Below are positions 35,001 to 63,283 of a DNA stretch of 64,000 nucleotides, piece by piece (position 1 is the stretch's first letter; every line of letters begins with the position of its first letter). The position numbers and the translations under genes are program-made. This stretch comes from Mytilus trossulus (lineage: Eukaryota; Mollusca; Bivalvia; Mytilida; Mytilidae). The notes under the pieces are model-generated. The model worked only from the letters and a program-made list of their open reading frames with translations, was not told where the DNA came from and searched no databases. The stretch is taken from assembly GCF_036588685.1 (NCBI RefSeq), contig NC_086375.1, forward strand, positions 36,726,566 to 36,790,565, in the 5' to 3' direction.

Positions 35001-38000
35001 TATTTTCTTCATTTGAATTGGATTTTCACTTCGAAATACATGTAGCTTTTATTTTAAACCTTTAATTCGTTTTATGACTTCTAACTGTTCAGATTTCAGA
35101 AAGGGAATTAAATATATCTCAAAGAAGTGTCAAAACATACTTGCTGTCACTTCTTCCTTTTTTTGCTGATCACAAATACTTATAGGTCTTTTTATTTCCA
35201 CACTTTTACTAGGGAAAAAAATGTGAATTTGAGATGTTACAGTTGATCGTATAAATATATAAGTACATACTTTTGTTGGTACTTCCGTTTCTGAAAAGAA
35301 TGGTTGATCGACAACAGTAAAATCGTCCCTTGTATCGTATCTCCCAGATGCAACCAAGTCCCTTGTAACTTTTTGATAAGCAGCAACAAAGATCTGGAGT
35401 TCCTCCTTCTCTTTTTCGTCGGGATATGAACCACAGCGACAACCAAAGCTGGGGAAAATATGAATAATTCCTTTTTTTTCGGTTGTGCGCTTTTTTAAAA
35501 CACAAATTGTTCTCTTACAATAATAACCAACTTAGTGTCATCTTTTCATTTTTTATAACTGCCATTCCTTATTCTTCAGAAGTCAGAACCGTGGGCTTTT
35601 ATTACAATACTGTAAGAAGACTTCTTCGTATGTGAACAGTAAAAAGGGCAATGTTTCTGGGTTTTTTTTTTTTATTATTTTAGTCTCATAAATGTATATT
35701 TAAAATCCCTTCTTTTCATTAAAAAAACCCAATATTTTTTCTTTTTGTACACTAACTATGAAAACGAGGTAGAAGATACCAAAGGAACATTCAAAACTGG
35801 TAAGTCGAGAGAAACTGTCACAAGTCTTAACCATGAAACAAAAGAAAGACGACGAAGACAAAGATATTCATAAAACTAAAGATTAAAAAACACGATCTCA
35901 CATGTTTAATGAAATATTTATATAAACTTACAGCTGGATAGTATCGCATATGAATCCCTCACGTAGTGTTGATGCAAATCCTATATTGAGAACTTCTACT
36001 AAATTTACAAAAGCTCTCGGAACTTCAGCGTGGAAAATGTCTAATGCCTCCCTAATATAGCCAATATAATTTTCTGCTGAGTAAGCCTCCTGGATATAAA
36101 GTTATAGACAGACATACAAATAGTTATCGTATATTTAAGTACTAGTAATAGATACACGTAATTCTTATATGTTATACAGACAATGACAATCGTTTTGTAT
36201 CAGGTATCCGTGAGGATATCGATATCCGTCACATTGTTGTCTTTAAAAAGTAGCAACAACGGTCATTTTAAGGGCTTGTTTTCAGATTGATGCTACCGAT
36301 ATCAGGTAATGTTGCAAAGGCTTTACCAAACCCCTAATTTTTGGTATATGATATTGGGTGGGTTTTTTTCTTCTTCAGTATCACACACTGCATTAACCCT
36401 TAATCAATATAATCGTTCCAACCGGAAACCGCTTGGAATTTTACTGGTGTCTCAGGTTGGTACGAGTAAGATATTGAAAATGCCCTATATTTTTCTTTAT
36501 GAATATAAATAATTCTTACCCGACCAGTTAATTATATATTCATAGTCAATGTGTGGTTTGTTTAGTCTCAGTTTTTCATTGTTGAAAATTCTAGTGCTAG
36601 TAATCTTTGACCAATTTAGGGGGTCATAACACTAAGTGTACCTCCATGAAAGTTATTATTGTCCAATTCCCAGTGGTTATGAAAATTGACTGGCAAAAGA
36701 TAACTGTCACTTATCGTATTTTTGTGACATTTTTTTCTCTTTTTTTTTAGAAGAGAGGGGTCTTTTTTCATCACATTTTTTTTTTTAATATAATATTTGT
36801 CTGTCCCTTTCAGCTGTCATTTGAATGAGTGTCATCTCTCTCTCTCTGTGTGGCATTTTCATTTGGTAAATTTGTAAAGAATACAATTACCCTATCTTCA
36901 CAGAAGTCGCATAAATCGTTGCCACCGATGAATAGAGTTATTACTTTCCAGTCATTTTGGTAGTCGACACCTTTTTCAGACTTCAATCTATCTACCAGCA
37001 TTCTGGCTTGGTCTGGCATATCGCTGAAGATAAACATTTAGAATTGATATAGAATTCAGATAAAGGCATGTTCTTGTCATGTTGCTCATTCTTTAGTTTT
37101 CTATGTTGTTTCTTGTGTACTATTATATGTCTGTTTGTCTTTTTATTACAGCCATGGTGTTGTCAGTTCATTTACGACTTATGAGTTTAGTTGTTCCTCT
37201 GGTATCTTTGCCCCCACTATTTACAACATACACAAAGCAAGAAGCAGCATCCATCAATAGTACCAGCATTTATATTCACAGCATTATACTAAACTTGATG
37301 TTAATAGTCAGTGAAAGATTTGGTAGTCGTTTTTACTCAGAAGTTTTATCACTAAACTTGTTCACAATTCTTTCTAAATTTAATTAATGACTACGGTATA
37401 TAATGAAACAACTATATGAACAGGCAATATTTCAATTTGCTGAAAATGCACGATTTTATGAAGAAACTTTGAAGAAAGAAACAAGAGAAACAAAAACTAA
37501 TGCAAACCTCGCCTTTTTTCCGGGTATGGCAACATTAAGATGTGCATTAGGAAACCAGTACGGACCCCAACCTGTAGCATATCCTTTCAGATCTGGATTA
37601 TATCTCTTTATCATATCTAAAAAAAAAAACTAAAAAAAAACGTCTTTCTTTTATATAAATGCATATAACATTGATCAAATAAATGTTATGCATGAAGATT
37701 CTCATATTCTATAAGTTCGTAATTTTCTTTGTCACTATAAAAACTGCAAAGTTTAGGATAAAACAATAACACAAAGTAAAAGTTTGTATTTACACTAACA
37801 TTTGAAACAGGCAAACAAAATCGAAACACCACTTGCACCTGGATTTTACTAGAGCGTATGAACTTTAAAACATAAACAATCTACTATTTCTCCACTATTA
37901 GACACAACTTTATTAGTAAAAAATATAAATAAAAAAGCTATATCATACAGATTTAAGGACACTAAAATTATTAAGAAATTAACATTAAAGATAGTTAATT

Positions 38001-41000
38001 GAAAAATAGAACAATACGTTATGCTTACTTGGTAAAGTTATGTATTCTTCGACATTACCATCTCCACCGCCACTAAAAAATAACAAAATGAAGGTAGTAC
38101 TTGTGCCAAAGTGAAAGTAGACTGTGTCACTTTTTATCGATATACAAGACAGCACAATTTAAATAATCACTAAAAAATTAAAAAGAAAAAAAATCATCTT
38201 AGATTGACAGTTCAAATGAATTAACGTAATAACTTATAAATTACGTAATATGATAAATAGTTGACAGTGATGATTTGATTTCAATAGATTAACAAAATAT
38301 TTTCATTTAGCAATGATAATGATAGTCAATACCCCATTGATCGATTGTAATTAAACCGATATCCCATTAATCGATGTTAACGGTTGCCGTTATCCAATTA
38401 ATCGATTTAACGATAATCGGTATCGCATTTATTGATTGTAACCAAAACTGATTTTCAAAACTAAAGAATTGTAATATAATCGATATCATATTTATCGATG
38501 GTATAAATAACCGATATCCCAAATACCTAATTTTTTTTACTTACAATATCTCTGTTATTGAATATCCCTGATTAAAACACAATCTATCACATACACAAAT
38601 GTATGGCCCAAAAGTACAAAATATCTTATATGGCACACTATTAATCAAAGACACAAAATTGAAGTATATACAAATCCTTCGTTAACCTAGCTTCCTTCAT
38701 ACATAAGATTAGAGTTTGCCCAAGACTTCCCATTTAGCGAATAAAATAGTAATGTCTGCATTAGGCCTGGGAAATAAAGCATACCTCCACGAAAGTCCTC
38801 TATCTTCTCTTAAAACTCCAATAATAGTTCCGGCCGTAATTCCTGTACCTGCCTGAAGTGTAAATTATACAGCATGTATTAAAGTTTTAAAGCACTATCT
38901 CGTTCATTTTAATACACGAAAGCCCCTGATCATAAATGGTAAGAAGTATGCCCGTCAGATTGTTCGTCCGTACCAAAAGCTTTACTTGACCTGTAAAATC
39001 AGAATGCCAAATTAATATCCTTTTTGATTTTGAATGAAACAACGTACATGTGTTATAATAAAATTTTGTCTTTGGCAATTCAGAATTTTACTTTTACAAC
39101 TGAGCCAAAGAAAAAAATGTAACACATGTATAGACACTTACCGTTATAGAGTCTCCAATAGCACCAATGGCCTTTATATCATATGGTGTAAGCTCGTGGA
39201 CTAAAAAAAAGAAATCAGATACACTTTTAGCCTTAATATACCATACTTTTCTGATAATAAAATATTAAGTTCTCATAGTTTAAAAAGTACAGCTAGGCCT
39301 TTTGAAATATATTTAAAGCTATCAATGGTTACTTGGATTTAGAAAAAAAAATAAAGATGATAAAACCACGCACTTAGGTCAACTGACCTCAATTCATATG
39401 TTTCTCATAAATACACCAAAAAATCGCACCTTAATTGTATATATAAGAATGTATCTAGATTGTAGATTAAAACTTCCGATCGTGCAAGGGCTGTATAGCC
39501 AGTCCCATTTGTATAAAACTTCCATTTGTTGTAGATTAAAAGAAATCGGTGGATAATTAGAAAATGATGCGAAGAATTCGAAAGAGAACTTTTCAATGGA
39601 AAAAATTGTGTGGTTTAATTTCATTGTAGACGATATTTAAAAGAGAATTCTAGTTAACAAAAAATCAATAACTGTACGATAGAGGACAAAATTATTTCAC
39701 GTGTGGATAAGTTATGATCTTGAATGAAACCGTGTCAAATCTACTGTTTTATTGTTACCAACACTTTGTTTAAATTATTGCTGCTAAGATTAAAAAAAAA
39801 AGAAAAAAGAAAGGCTTAAGTCAGACGGCTTGGTTCAGTTTATTTCAGATTAATTTGGTAATTTTTATTCCAAGCAAACAATTGTTCAGATAAAAACGTG
39901 TCAGATAAGCGCAATAGAAAGCAAACACTTTCCAACGACTTGATTTGAGGAGAATGAACATTTAAAAAGAAAGCTGGTATATACAACATAACTACATAAA
40001 ATGTTTGAATGTTCAATGTTTACTTTAAGACTTTTCAAATTAACTAAAATTTAGAAAAATGCGTCAGAGATTTTCTGGTTTTTTTTTTGTTTGTTATTGT
40101 CGTAGGTATTTTCGATTTTGCAATTTCCTTTAAAAATTGTCGTTTTGGTACTCATTTTTTCTCCTATATAACATACGCCAGACTAAAAAAAGCTTTACAC
40201 GGAAGCAATGACTTGCTATGAAGTCATGGTTATATTTGTTACCATCCGAAATCTAGCTCACTGGTATATCTAAAACAATTATCTATATCTCTGGAATGCA
40301 ATCTACTTACGATAAAGTTTATATTATTTTTATACTAATTGACCTTATTAAATCTATAATGTCTGATATAGTAATAGTTCAGATATATTTATGTAGAATT
40401 TGATTACAATTAAATGATCTTAAATACATCCAGTATGATAACAGTGAATATCTGATAATGTTTCTGTATTTAGCGGTTTGTTTAACAATAAACAGATTTT
40501 GGTGATAATTTTTCTGTCGACATCACTTGAAGAATTTGTAGTTTTATTACCAATGGATCTATTTAATTCATCCAAAGAATATATATTTGTTTAGGGGCCA
40601 GCTGAAGGACGCCTCCGGGTGCGGGAATTTCTCCCTACATTGAAGACCTGTTGGTGACCTTCTGCTGTTGTTTTTTATTTGGTCGGATTGTTGTCTCTTT
40701 GACACATTCCCCATTTCCATTCTCAATTTTATTGCGTATTTGAAAAACTTGATACTTTGTGTACATTGTACTCTGTCTAGTTATTTGAACGACTAACCGG
40801 ATAAATTTTTGTTTTGACCATGACCAGATAAAGTATTTGCATTTTTATCATTTGGAGCCTATCCAAGGTCCTACTAAATTGAAAATTTAAAAATATCTAA
40901 ATTAAAGATGAAGCAATCAAATTCTGTGGATACATAGTGCTTAAAAGGCATTTAGAGGAGGAAAATATTTCATGATTAAATTTTAATAATTTCTACATTT

Positions 41001-42440
41001 ATAAACCTTTTTCCATAAAAAAAATAATCTAGACCTCGGAATACGCAACTGAAACCTAAAACTATTGCAACGCAAGAGTGTTAAGGTCGTCAATTAGAAA
41101 GTATCCAGTTCACCGTAGCTAACTTAATGCTTAAACAATCATGAATTTTGATAACAGTTTTAAAGACCTATGTTGATACTTTAATGTCCATGGGACATTC
41201 TAATTGAGGATTTATGTATTTGTTTTCTAACATAGATACTTTAGTTTTGTCTATTTCTATTTTTGCTCTCTTACATACCATTTGTGGCTTCTTTTGGTTT
41301 CTGGAATGGTTGGCATGGGAATTCAAGTTTCTAAAAAGAAAATTCTATTTAAAGATACATTTAAAAAAAAAAGAATATACGCCAATATAGCTAAAAAGTT
41401 GGGTTTTTTGTTAGATATTTTCTGCTAAAAATGTGTTTTATATCAATATAGTTTCGTAAATGGTCGTTGTCAGTTTGCCAGTTACAGATGCGGTCACGTG
41501 TGTACTTCTGTCATTACTTTGTTTGACACACACAGATCGGTGGGAATAATAATTGTGCACGTATGTTGTTTTTTTAACGAACGAGACCGTCGCTTTAAAG
41601 TAATTCTCAAACATGATTTTACGTACTAGTTAAAATAATCAAACTTGATAATTTGTAATACTTAAAAAATTTGAGTACAAATGAAAGAATTACTATCATT
41701 AATTTATATATTTTTTTCTATAGAGTTGGTCAAAAACATAAACGTATATTATTCTGTGGAATTTTTACTAGAAATCGATCATCCAAATTCTGTAAAATTA
41801 ATAATGTGGTAATTACGGTGTTGATTTGTGCTTACTTATTGTTAGAATTTATTTAATTTACCGGCACTGAAAAAATAGTAGATTCTGAAAATTAATGAGA
41901 ATAATGTTTAGTGTTGTGAATACGAAAAGGCGTCTGTATCTAAACTTGTCTGTGGTACGTGTATTATATTCGAGTAAAAAGGGCTATTGGTTTCATGTTT
42001 ATAAAACCAAAACGCAACGGTACACTAAAAATTTTCAAGAATTAAAATCTTACTACTTTTGACTCCAATTGTGCTTCCTTGAATCGTCGAACATGTTGGT
42101 CAAATAGTTTTACGAACGTTGCATTCTTTGACTGCTGTTCTATGAACGATTTATACTCATCATATCTGAAAGCTTAAATAAAATGCAAAATTAAAAAGAT
42201 TTTTAAACAGTCAAAGATTTCTCATTATTTCTTTTAATATTGCTTTAATAATCATATTATGGTTTGCCTTTGGAACTTCACAATAAAGGTTCGAAAAAAT
42301 ACAAAATGTATCCGTTTCCTCATAAAGAAAAGTGAGATACTAATAATGTCATCAATAAAATAAAAACTATGGGGAAAAAATTACTTACCTAATGTATGTG
42401 CTACAAGCAATGTGCTGCAGAGGATGTAAAACAACTTCAT
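32071..42440 (-). CDS. PLB1: Phospholipase B1-like membrane-associated lipase (SGNH/GDSL hydrolase)
   Basis: Thirteen exons on the - strand: 42440-42389, 42172-42054, 41330-41279, 39200-39142, 38852-38785, 38072-38029, 37616-37508, 37023-36891, 36089-35932, 35448-35271, 34836-34738, 33410-33345, 32313-32071. All have GT/AG ends, and the joined CDS is 1,380 nt (459 aa). Residues 1-17 are a signal peptide. Block I is G90-D91-S92 (nucleophile Ser92), block III is G201-G202-N203-D204, and block V is D337-C-F-H340. With F-P-C near residue 61-63, R-D-D-F near 305 and P-D-C-F-H-L these are hallmarks of the phospholipase B family, which removes acyl chains from phospholipids and other esters. Residues 424-446 form a C-terminal membrane helix followed by a basic tail, so the enzyme faces outward on a cell or brush-border membrane. 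Mammalian PLB1 has four tandem lipase units; this gene has one, so it is a family member rather than a strict 1:1 structural match. Confidence 0.9.
32414..32560 (-). mobile_element. 3' end of a non-LTR retroposon with (ATTC)n tail
   Basis: Read on the - strand it is AT-rich sequence ending in gcaaataaaatattc followed by an (ATTC)n microsatellite. This is typical of a 5'-truncated LINE or LINE-mobilised SINE. It lies in the last intron of the phospholipase gene. No reverse transcriptase frame remains, so the class is uncertain. Confidence 0.5.
37090..37225 (+). repeat. Repeat R6 in a phospholipase intron
   Basis: Carries the gtgtactatta, ccatggtgttgtcagttc and cttatgagtttagttgttcc segments of the R6 family. 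It lies antisense to the gene, between exons 7 and 8. The short frame at 37103-37387 reads through it and is not a gene. Confidence 0.65.
38330..38525 (+). repeat. Degenerate ATCGAT-rich repeat cluster
   Basis: About 195 bp with five atcgat or atcgatt hexamers and several cgatatc hexamers, spaced about 20-60 bp apart, in an intron of the phospholipase gene. The unit looks like ccgatatcccattaatcgat with drift. Outside this cluster the hexamers are sparse. Confidence 0.55.
40592..40735 (+). repeat. Repeat R2 in a phospholipase intron
   Basis: Opposite orientation to 12300-12720, and very close to it in the shared part (ggccagctgaaggacgcctc, ttgttgtctctttgacacat). Confidence 0.75.
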
Positions 42441-44559
42441 CCCAGTGCAGAATCCCTTTGATTGAATGCACGATGTAGTTAAAATGTGTTTATGTTTACT
42501 TACGCACGGGTCAATTGATAAAAATCTTTACACAAAATGTCACAAGTTAACAATTGTGTCAATACTAAATAATCTATTATCATCATTACGGATGTGAAAG
42601 TTATATTTCATCTCCATCGTCAGTCCGACTATACGTAGCACGTGTGAAGAGACTATAGGTAACGTCCGTGTAAGCGAAAGTAAATTCATTCTCTTTTGAG
42701 CTTTTTGCAAGCTTGACTAGTGTTAACCTATAAGTCAATCTAATTTATAAAAATAAAGTATAGATCTCTGAATTCTAAATTCTCAGGCCATAATCAAACA
42801 CGTTTCTTTGTTTATGCCCCATTTATAGGCATTATGTTTTCTGGTTTGTGCGTCCGTTCGTTTGTCCTTTTGATCGTCCGTCCGTCTGTCCCGCTTCAGG
42901 TTAAACTGAGTTTTTGAACGAGGCAGTTTTTGATGAAGTTGAAGTCCAATCAACCTGAAACTTATTACACATGTTCTTTATGATATGATCTTTCTAATTT
43001 AAATGCCAAATTAGAGATTTTACCCCATTTTCACGGTCCAGTGAACATAGAAAATGATAGTGCGGATTGTGCATCCGTGTACTATGGACATTCACCATTT
43101 CCATTCTCATTTTTTTTTTCATTTTTGTTTAAAGCTCTATAGCTTCATTTCACGTAATGTATCGTTTCTCGTTTTTATAATATTTTAACCACCCTCCTTT
43201 GATTTGTTCTTTGATTAGACTCCAACTCCAACGGTCAAAGTTTAATTGCAAACTAAATAAACTCATCATAGATACCAGGACTAAATTTAGTATCTACGCC
43301 AAACGCGCGTTTCGTCTACAAAAGACTCATCAGTGACGCTCGAATCCAAAAAAAGTTAAAAAGGCGAAATAAAGTACGAAGTTGAAGAGCATTGAGGACC
43401 AAAATTCCTAAAAGTTTTGCCAAATACCTTACGACTAAACGCAATTGTATAATTTTTTGAAAGATCTGTAATGTTAGCTAAACTAGTGAAGAGCGGGGGA
43501 TTTTTCTAACCATAAAAAAAATGATTCAAAATCTGTACATGGACAAATGAAATGAACTGTTGTTTTGTGAGGGTTTGGATGGGGTTCAATGATTAAAGAA
43601 TAATGCCCTGAAAAAAATGAAGACTAGAGAAAAACGGCAAAAAAAAAATGAAGATTAGAGAAATGCGTTGTCTAATTTTTTTGAAGATTAGAGAAAAAAA
43701 GGGGTTAATTTTATGAAGATCCGAGAAAAAAGGGGTGAAAATTAAACTTGTTTACAGAAAAACAGGCACCCCCTATCCAGACCCTATTTCATGATGTGAG
43801 TTCACATCACAGCCCAAGGTAAGTGTAGGTTAAAGAAGAGATGAGCGCCCCGGCCACGGTAAACTTTGCGCCTAACTCCGCCACATTATGAATGGGATTG
43901 TCCCAGCCATGAGCCTGTACTATTTACTGTTTGTCTTTTGTTGCTCATATCATAAGTTTGTTTTTCGTTCACGGTAGAAGTCTGTATGGTGGCAAATTTG
44001 TTCTAAATTTTACATCATTTTGATGATCTCTGGCGTACAGTTGTCTCATTTGCAATCATACTACCTCTTTGTATATTGGTGGAATAATAAATTTAGTCAT
44101 TAATGATCATTAATGTATATCGAGCAACAGTTGTTCCTCTGGTTTTCGGGAACTTTATTTAGCGTTGTCAGCACAACTTTCTTGAAAACATATTAAAACA
44201 TTATGTAGCATATATAGAAGAGTCCTGACATCTTGCATCTTAATTTGATTCTTCCGTGATTATAATCAGGGAGTTTCTATACCAAAGTCCTTGTTGACAC
44301 ATGCTGTTATAATATAAAAAAAAAAACAGGACAATACTGGAATATATTTTTCTACCAGCAATGTGATCACCACTGTGATGTCTGCTTATTTGTATAATAA
44401 GCTTGATTTGAATTGATTTGTCAGCTAATTAAAAAAAATCTTTTTAAGGCGACTTTTTACTGAATGTTTGTAATAGTTATTTAGCCACGGTACCATTGAA
44501 GAGAACAGCTAATGACAAAAATATTTTTTAATTATTACTTCCCTTTACTATTCACTCTT

Positions 44560-44676
44560 TTATTTATTGACCAATCAAATATTTCGTTACATGTAACTAA
44601 GGCGGGTGTTGCTATCGACGAAAAAGCAGGTGCCCAGACTCGAATATTTACTTACCGGAACGAAAAAAGAGCCTAT
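44560..44676 (+). promoter_or_regulatory. Candidate promoter / first non-coding exon of DZANK1
   Basis: A CCAAT box (gaccaatca, 44571) is followed by a locally CpG-richer stretch and a splice-donor match (cctat|gtaagtg) at 44676/44677. The first coding exon of DZANK1 has an acceptor at 47437 just 13 nt before its ATG, so an upstream 5' UTR exon must exist. This is the best candidate I see, but nothing proves the junction. Confidence 0.3.
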
Positions 44677-45603
44677 GTAAGTGAAGGGGAATAGAAGATA
44701 GATATATATTTCATCCTCAACTTACAGTTTACTTAGATTAAGATTTCTCCAACGTTTTTGTTTTGAAAACTGTGGAATATTGCAATATCGTGCTGTTGTC
44801 ACTTATATTTTGCAGTTCATTTTGTATAAAAAAATAATGTAAATAAAAAAAACATGAAATACACATATTTCGACAATTAAAAAATGCATGTAAATTCACA
44901 CTGTCAGCAACAACTGTAGTCCTAAAACCTCTGAATATTACAGTGAAACATTCCTTCTTAGGCTTCTTTATATAAAAAAAATCCCCAAAAGAAGATGATT
45001 GTCAATGTCAATGAGACAACTCGACACAAGAGATCAAATGTCACAGAAAATAACAGCTATGGGTCACTGTATGGCCTTCAACAATTAGCAAAACCCTAAC
45101 CTGGCCCTTAGACCGCTATTAAACGCCCCAGAATCACAAATGTAAAACAAAAAAATGTCAAACAAAAAAAATAATGGCAGTAATGCAGATTATCAAATGG
45201 CCTAAATAATGAACAAACAAATATTTTGAAGCGACTGCATTAAACTGTCTAATCAGTCTGCCAATGGCAATGTGTTGTGCATGAAATGCAAAATTAAAAG
45301 AAATATATATATGTGTCTTGATTTATTTATTTTTTTATTCTTTACAGTGTACATGTATCCCAATCTCTATCTGACCATTTTGACTAACAAAATATCAATA
45401 AAAAAATCATTTGGTCAGACAGCATTTTTTTATGTTATAGTTGAAAATATAGAAGAAAAGGTCAAATTTCTTTTGTGGTCATACAAACCCTGAACATGCT
45501 GAAACAGTTTGGTTCAAACTAAACTGATTTTTTAGGATAAATTTTTTCTGTATTCAAAGTCACCCGACATTTAAAGCACTCCCTTATTTAAAAAAATTCG
45601 TAA

Positions 45604-46661
45604 GGGTTCCGCGGAACCCAGTATCTCGCCTACTTTTGCTGTTAATCACAGGCTCAACAAAAATGAGGAAAAAAAATCAATAAAATTATTCCTCTTGATA
45701 CTATCTTTTGATCGTAAAAAGCTTCTGTCCAGGTTTGGTAAAAATCCAAGATAGTTTATGAATCTAATAAATGTTTTAAAACTTTAACTGCAGACTGTAT
45801 GTAATGTGAACTGGAAGGAAAACTAAGTCCATTTATAAGTAAAATACAGATACACAGGTACAAAATTTTAACAAAATTTCCTTCTCGATACTAGCTTTTG
45901 ATCATAAAAAAGCTTCTGTCCAAGTTTGGTACAAATCCAAAATGGTATAGGAAAGAAGAAAGTTATTAAAAAAATTCAAACTTTAACTACAAAGTGCATG
46001 TGTTGTTTCCTGGCAGAAAATCTAAGTCCATTTAAAAGTAAAATACTGAAAAAATTGAAATTTATTTAAAAAAAATTTACTTCTGGATACTATCTTATGA
46101 TCATAAACAAGCTTCTGTCCAAGTTTGGTAGAAATCAAGTATAGTTTAAGAAAGTTATTAAAATTTCAAAAACTTTAACCACAGAGTGAATGTAATGTTT
46201 CCCGGCAGAAAAACTAAGTCCATTTATAAGTAAAATACGGAAAAAATGGAAATTTATTTTTAAAAAATTTACTTCTGGATACAATCTTATGATCATAAAC
46301 AAGCTTCTGTCCAAGTTTGGTACAAACCCAGGATAGTTTACGAAAGTTATTCAAATTTTAAAAACTTTAACCACAGAGTGAATGTAATGTTTACCGGCAG
46401 AAAAACTAAGTCCATTTATAAGTAAAATACGGAAAAAATGGAATTTTATTTTTTCAAAATTTACTTCTGGATACATCTTATGATCATAAACAAGCTTCGG
46501 TCCAAGTTTGGTAGAAATCCAGTATAGTTTAAGAAAGTTATTAAAATTTCAAAAACTTTAACCACAGAGTGAATATTTGTGGACGCCGCCGCCGCCGACG
46601 ACGGAAAGTAGGATCGCTTAGTCTCGCTTTTTCGACTAAAGTCGAAGACTCGACAAAAAGC
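45604..46661 (-). mobile_element. Non-autonomous element with hairpin head, about 200-bp tandem core and aggcgaga tail
   Basis: On the - strand the head (46661 downward) is ctttttgtcgag followed by the inverted repeat TTCGAC...GTCGAA (46631-46646) and aaagcgagac. The core is five diverged tandem units; the segment cttctgtccaagtttggt recurs at 45722, 45913, 46112, 46314 and 46495. The tail has aggcgagata at 45622-45631 next to the perfect 16-bp palindrome GGGTTCCGCGGAACCC (45604-45619). A GCC/GAC trinucleotide stretch lies near 46587. No coding capacity. Confidence 0.65.
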
Positions 46662-47029
46662 TTAGACAATTTTAAGGGTAAAATCACACATCAAGAAGAT
46701 TTTAAATATGGAATTCAAGAGTCATGAATTAGTTCAAACAATATTATCAGATAATTGGTATTGTGAGTTTTCCAAATATATGTATAGATGGACTGAACCT
46801 ACAGATGCAGCCACAATTTTATGAGATTTGATCCCCTTAAAATAGAGTTTTTCTGAAAGATCTTTCTTAAAGTATAAGATATCAGGACAAATTGCTGCCT
46901 TTTTGCTTAATCAAATGCACTTTAATATAAAGTAATATCCAATTCAATTGTTTGTTTTTTATGAATATATGCATTTTCATTCATAGCATTGTTCTAGTTT
47001 TCTTCACTTTCTATGAAGAAGATCCTAGA

Positions 47030-47335
47030 CTTACATTTAGGCTTAACCCTGCTGCATTTTTGTGCCTGCCCAAAGTCAGGAGCCTCTAGCCTTTGTTAGT
47101 CTTGTATGATTTTTAATTTTAGTTTTTATGTATAATTCATAGTTTAATATGACGTTCATTATCACTGAACTAGTAAACATATTTGTTTAAGGGCCAGCTG
47201 AAGGACTCCTCCTGGTGCTGGAGTTTCTTGCTGCATTGAAGACCTATTGGTGGCCTTGGGTTGATGTCTGCTCTATGGTCAGGTTGTAGTCTCTTTGACA
47301 CATTCCCCATTTCATTCTCAATTTTATTAGATAAA
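47030..47335 (+). repeat. Repeat R2 just upstream of the first DZANK1 coding exon
   Basis: Diverged copy with tcaggagcctctagcctttg, cattatcactgaactagta and ggccagctgaaggac. It ends about 100 bp before the splice acceptor at 47437. Confidence 0.7.
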
Positions 47336-47450
47336 CATGTACATTAAATGATTTTAAAGGGCCATAATAGGGGTAATCTATGGGATGAGAAATAATTCCC
47401 TGAACTGGGAGCATTAATTTTTTTTTTTCTCCTCCAGATAGACATTCAAG

Positions 47451-63283
<15,833 letters not shown>

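Larger units (their letters stand above)
42441..47437. other. Head-to-head intergenic region between the PLB1-like and DZANK1 genes
   Basis: Should contain both promoters. Repeats fill much of it: an R4 fragment at about 42815-43110, R1 at 43255-43430, a run of gaagattagagaaa units at about 43615-43740, R3 at 44985-45230, the large tandem-core element at 45604-46661 and R2 at 47030-47335. The repeat-free stretch 44450-44700 is a candidate DZANK1 promoter. No other gene seen. Confidence 0.6.

Noticed and set aside
35209-35505. Open frames of 98 and 69 codons on the - strand
   Set aside because: They are other reading frames of the phospholipase exon 35271-35448.
37403-37633. Open frame of 76 codons on the + strand
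   Set aside because: Antisense of the phospholipase exon 37508-37616.
43615-43740. Possible purine-rich regulatory array (gaagattagagaaa units)
   Set aside because: Too few and too irregular units to separate from a low-complexity repeat; no further support.
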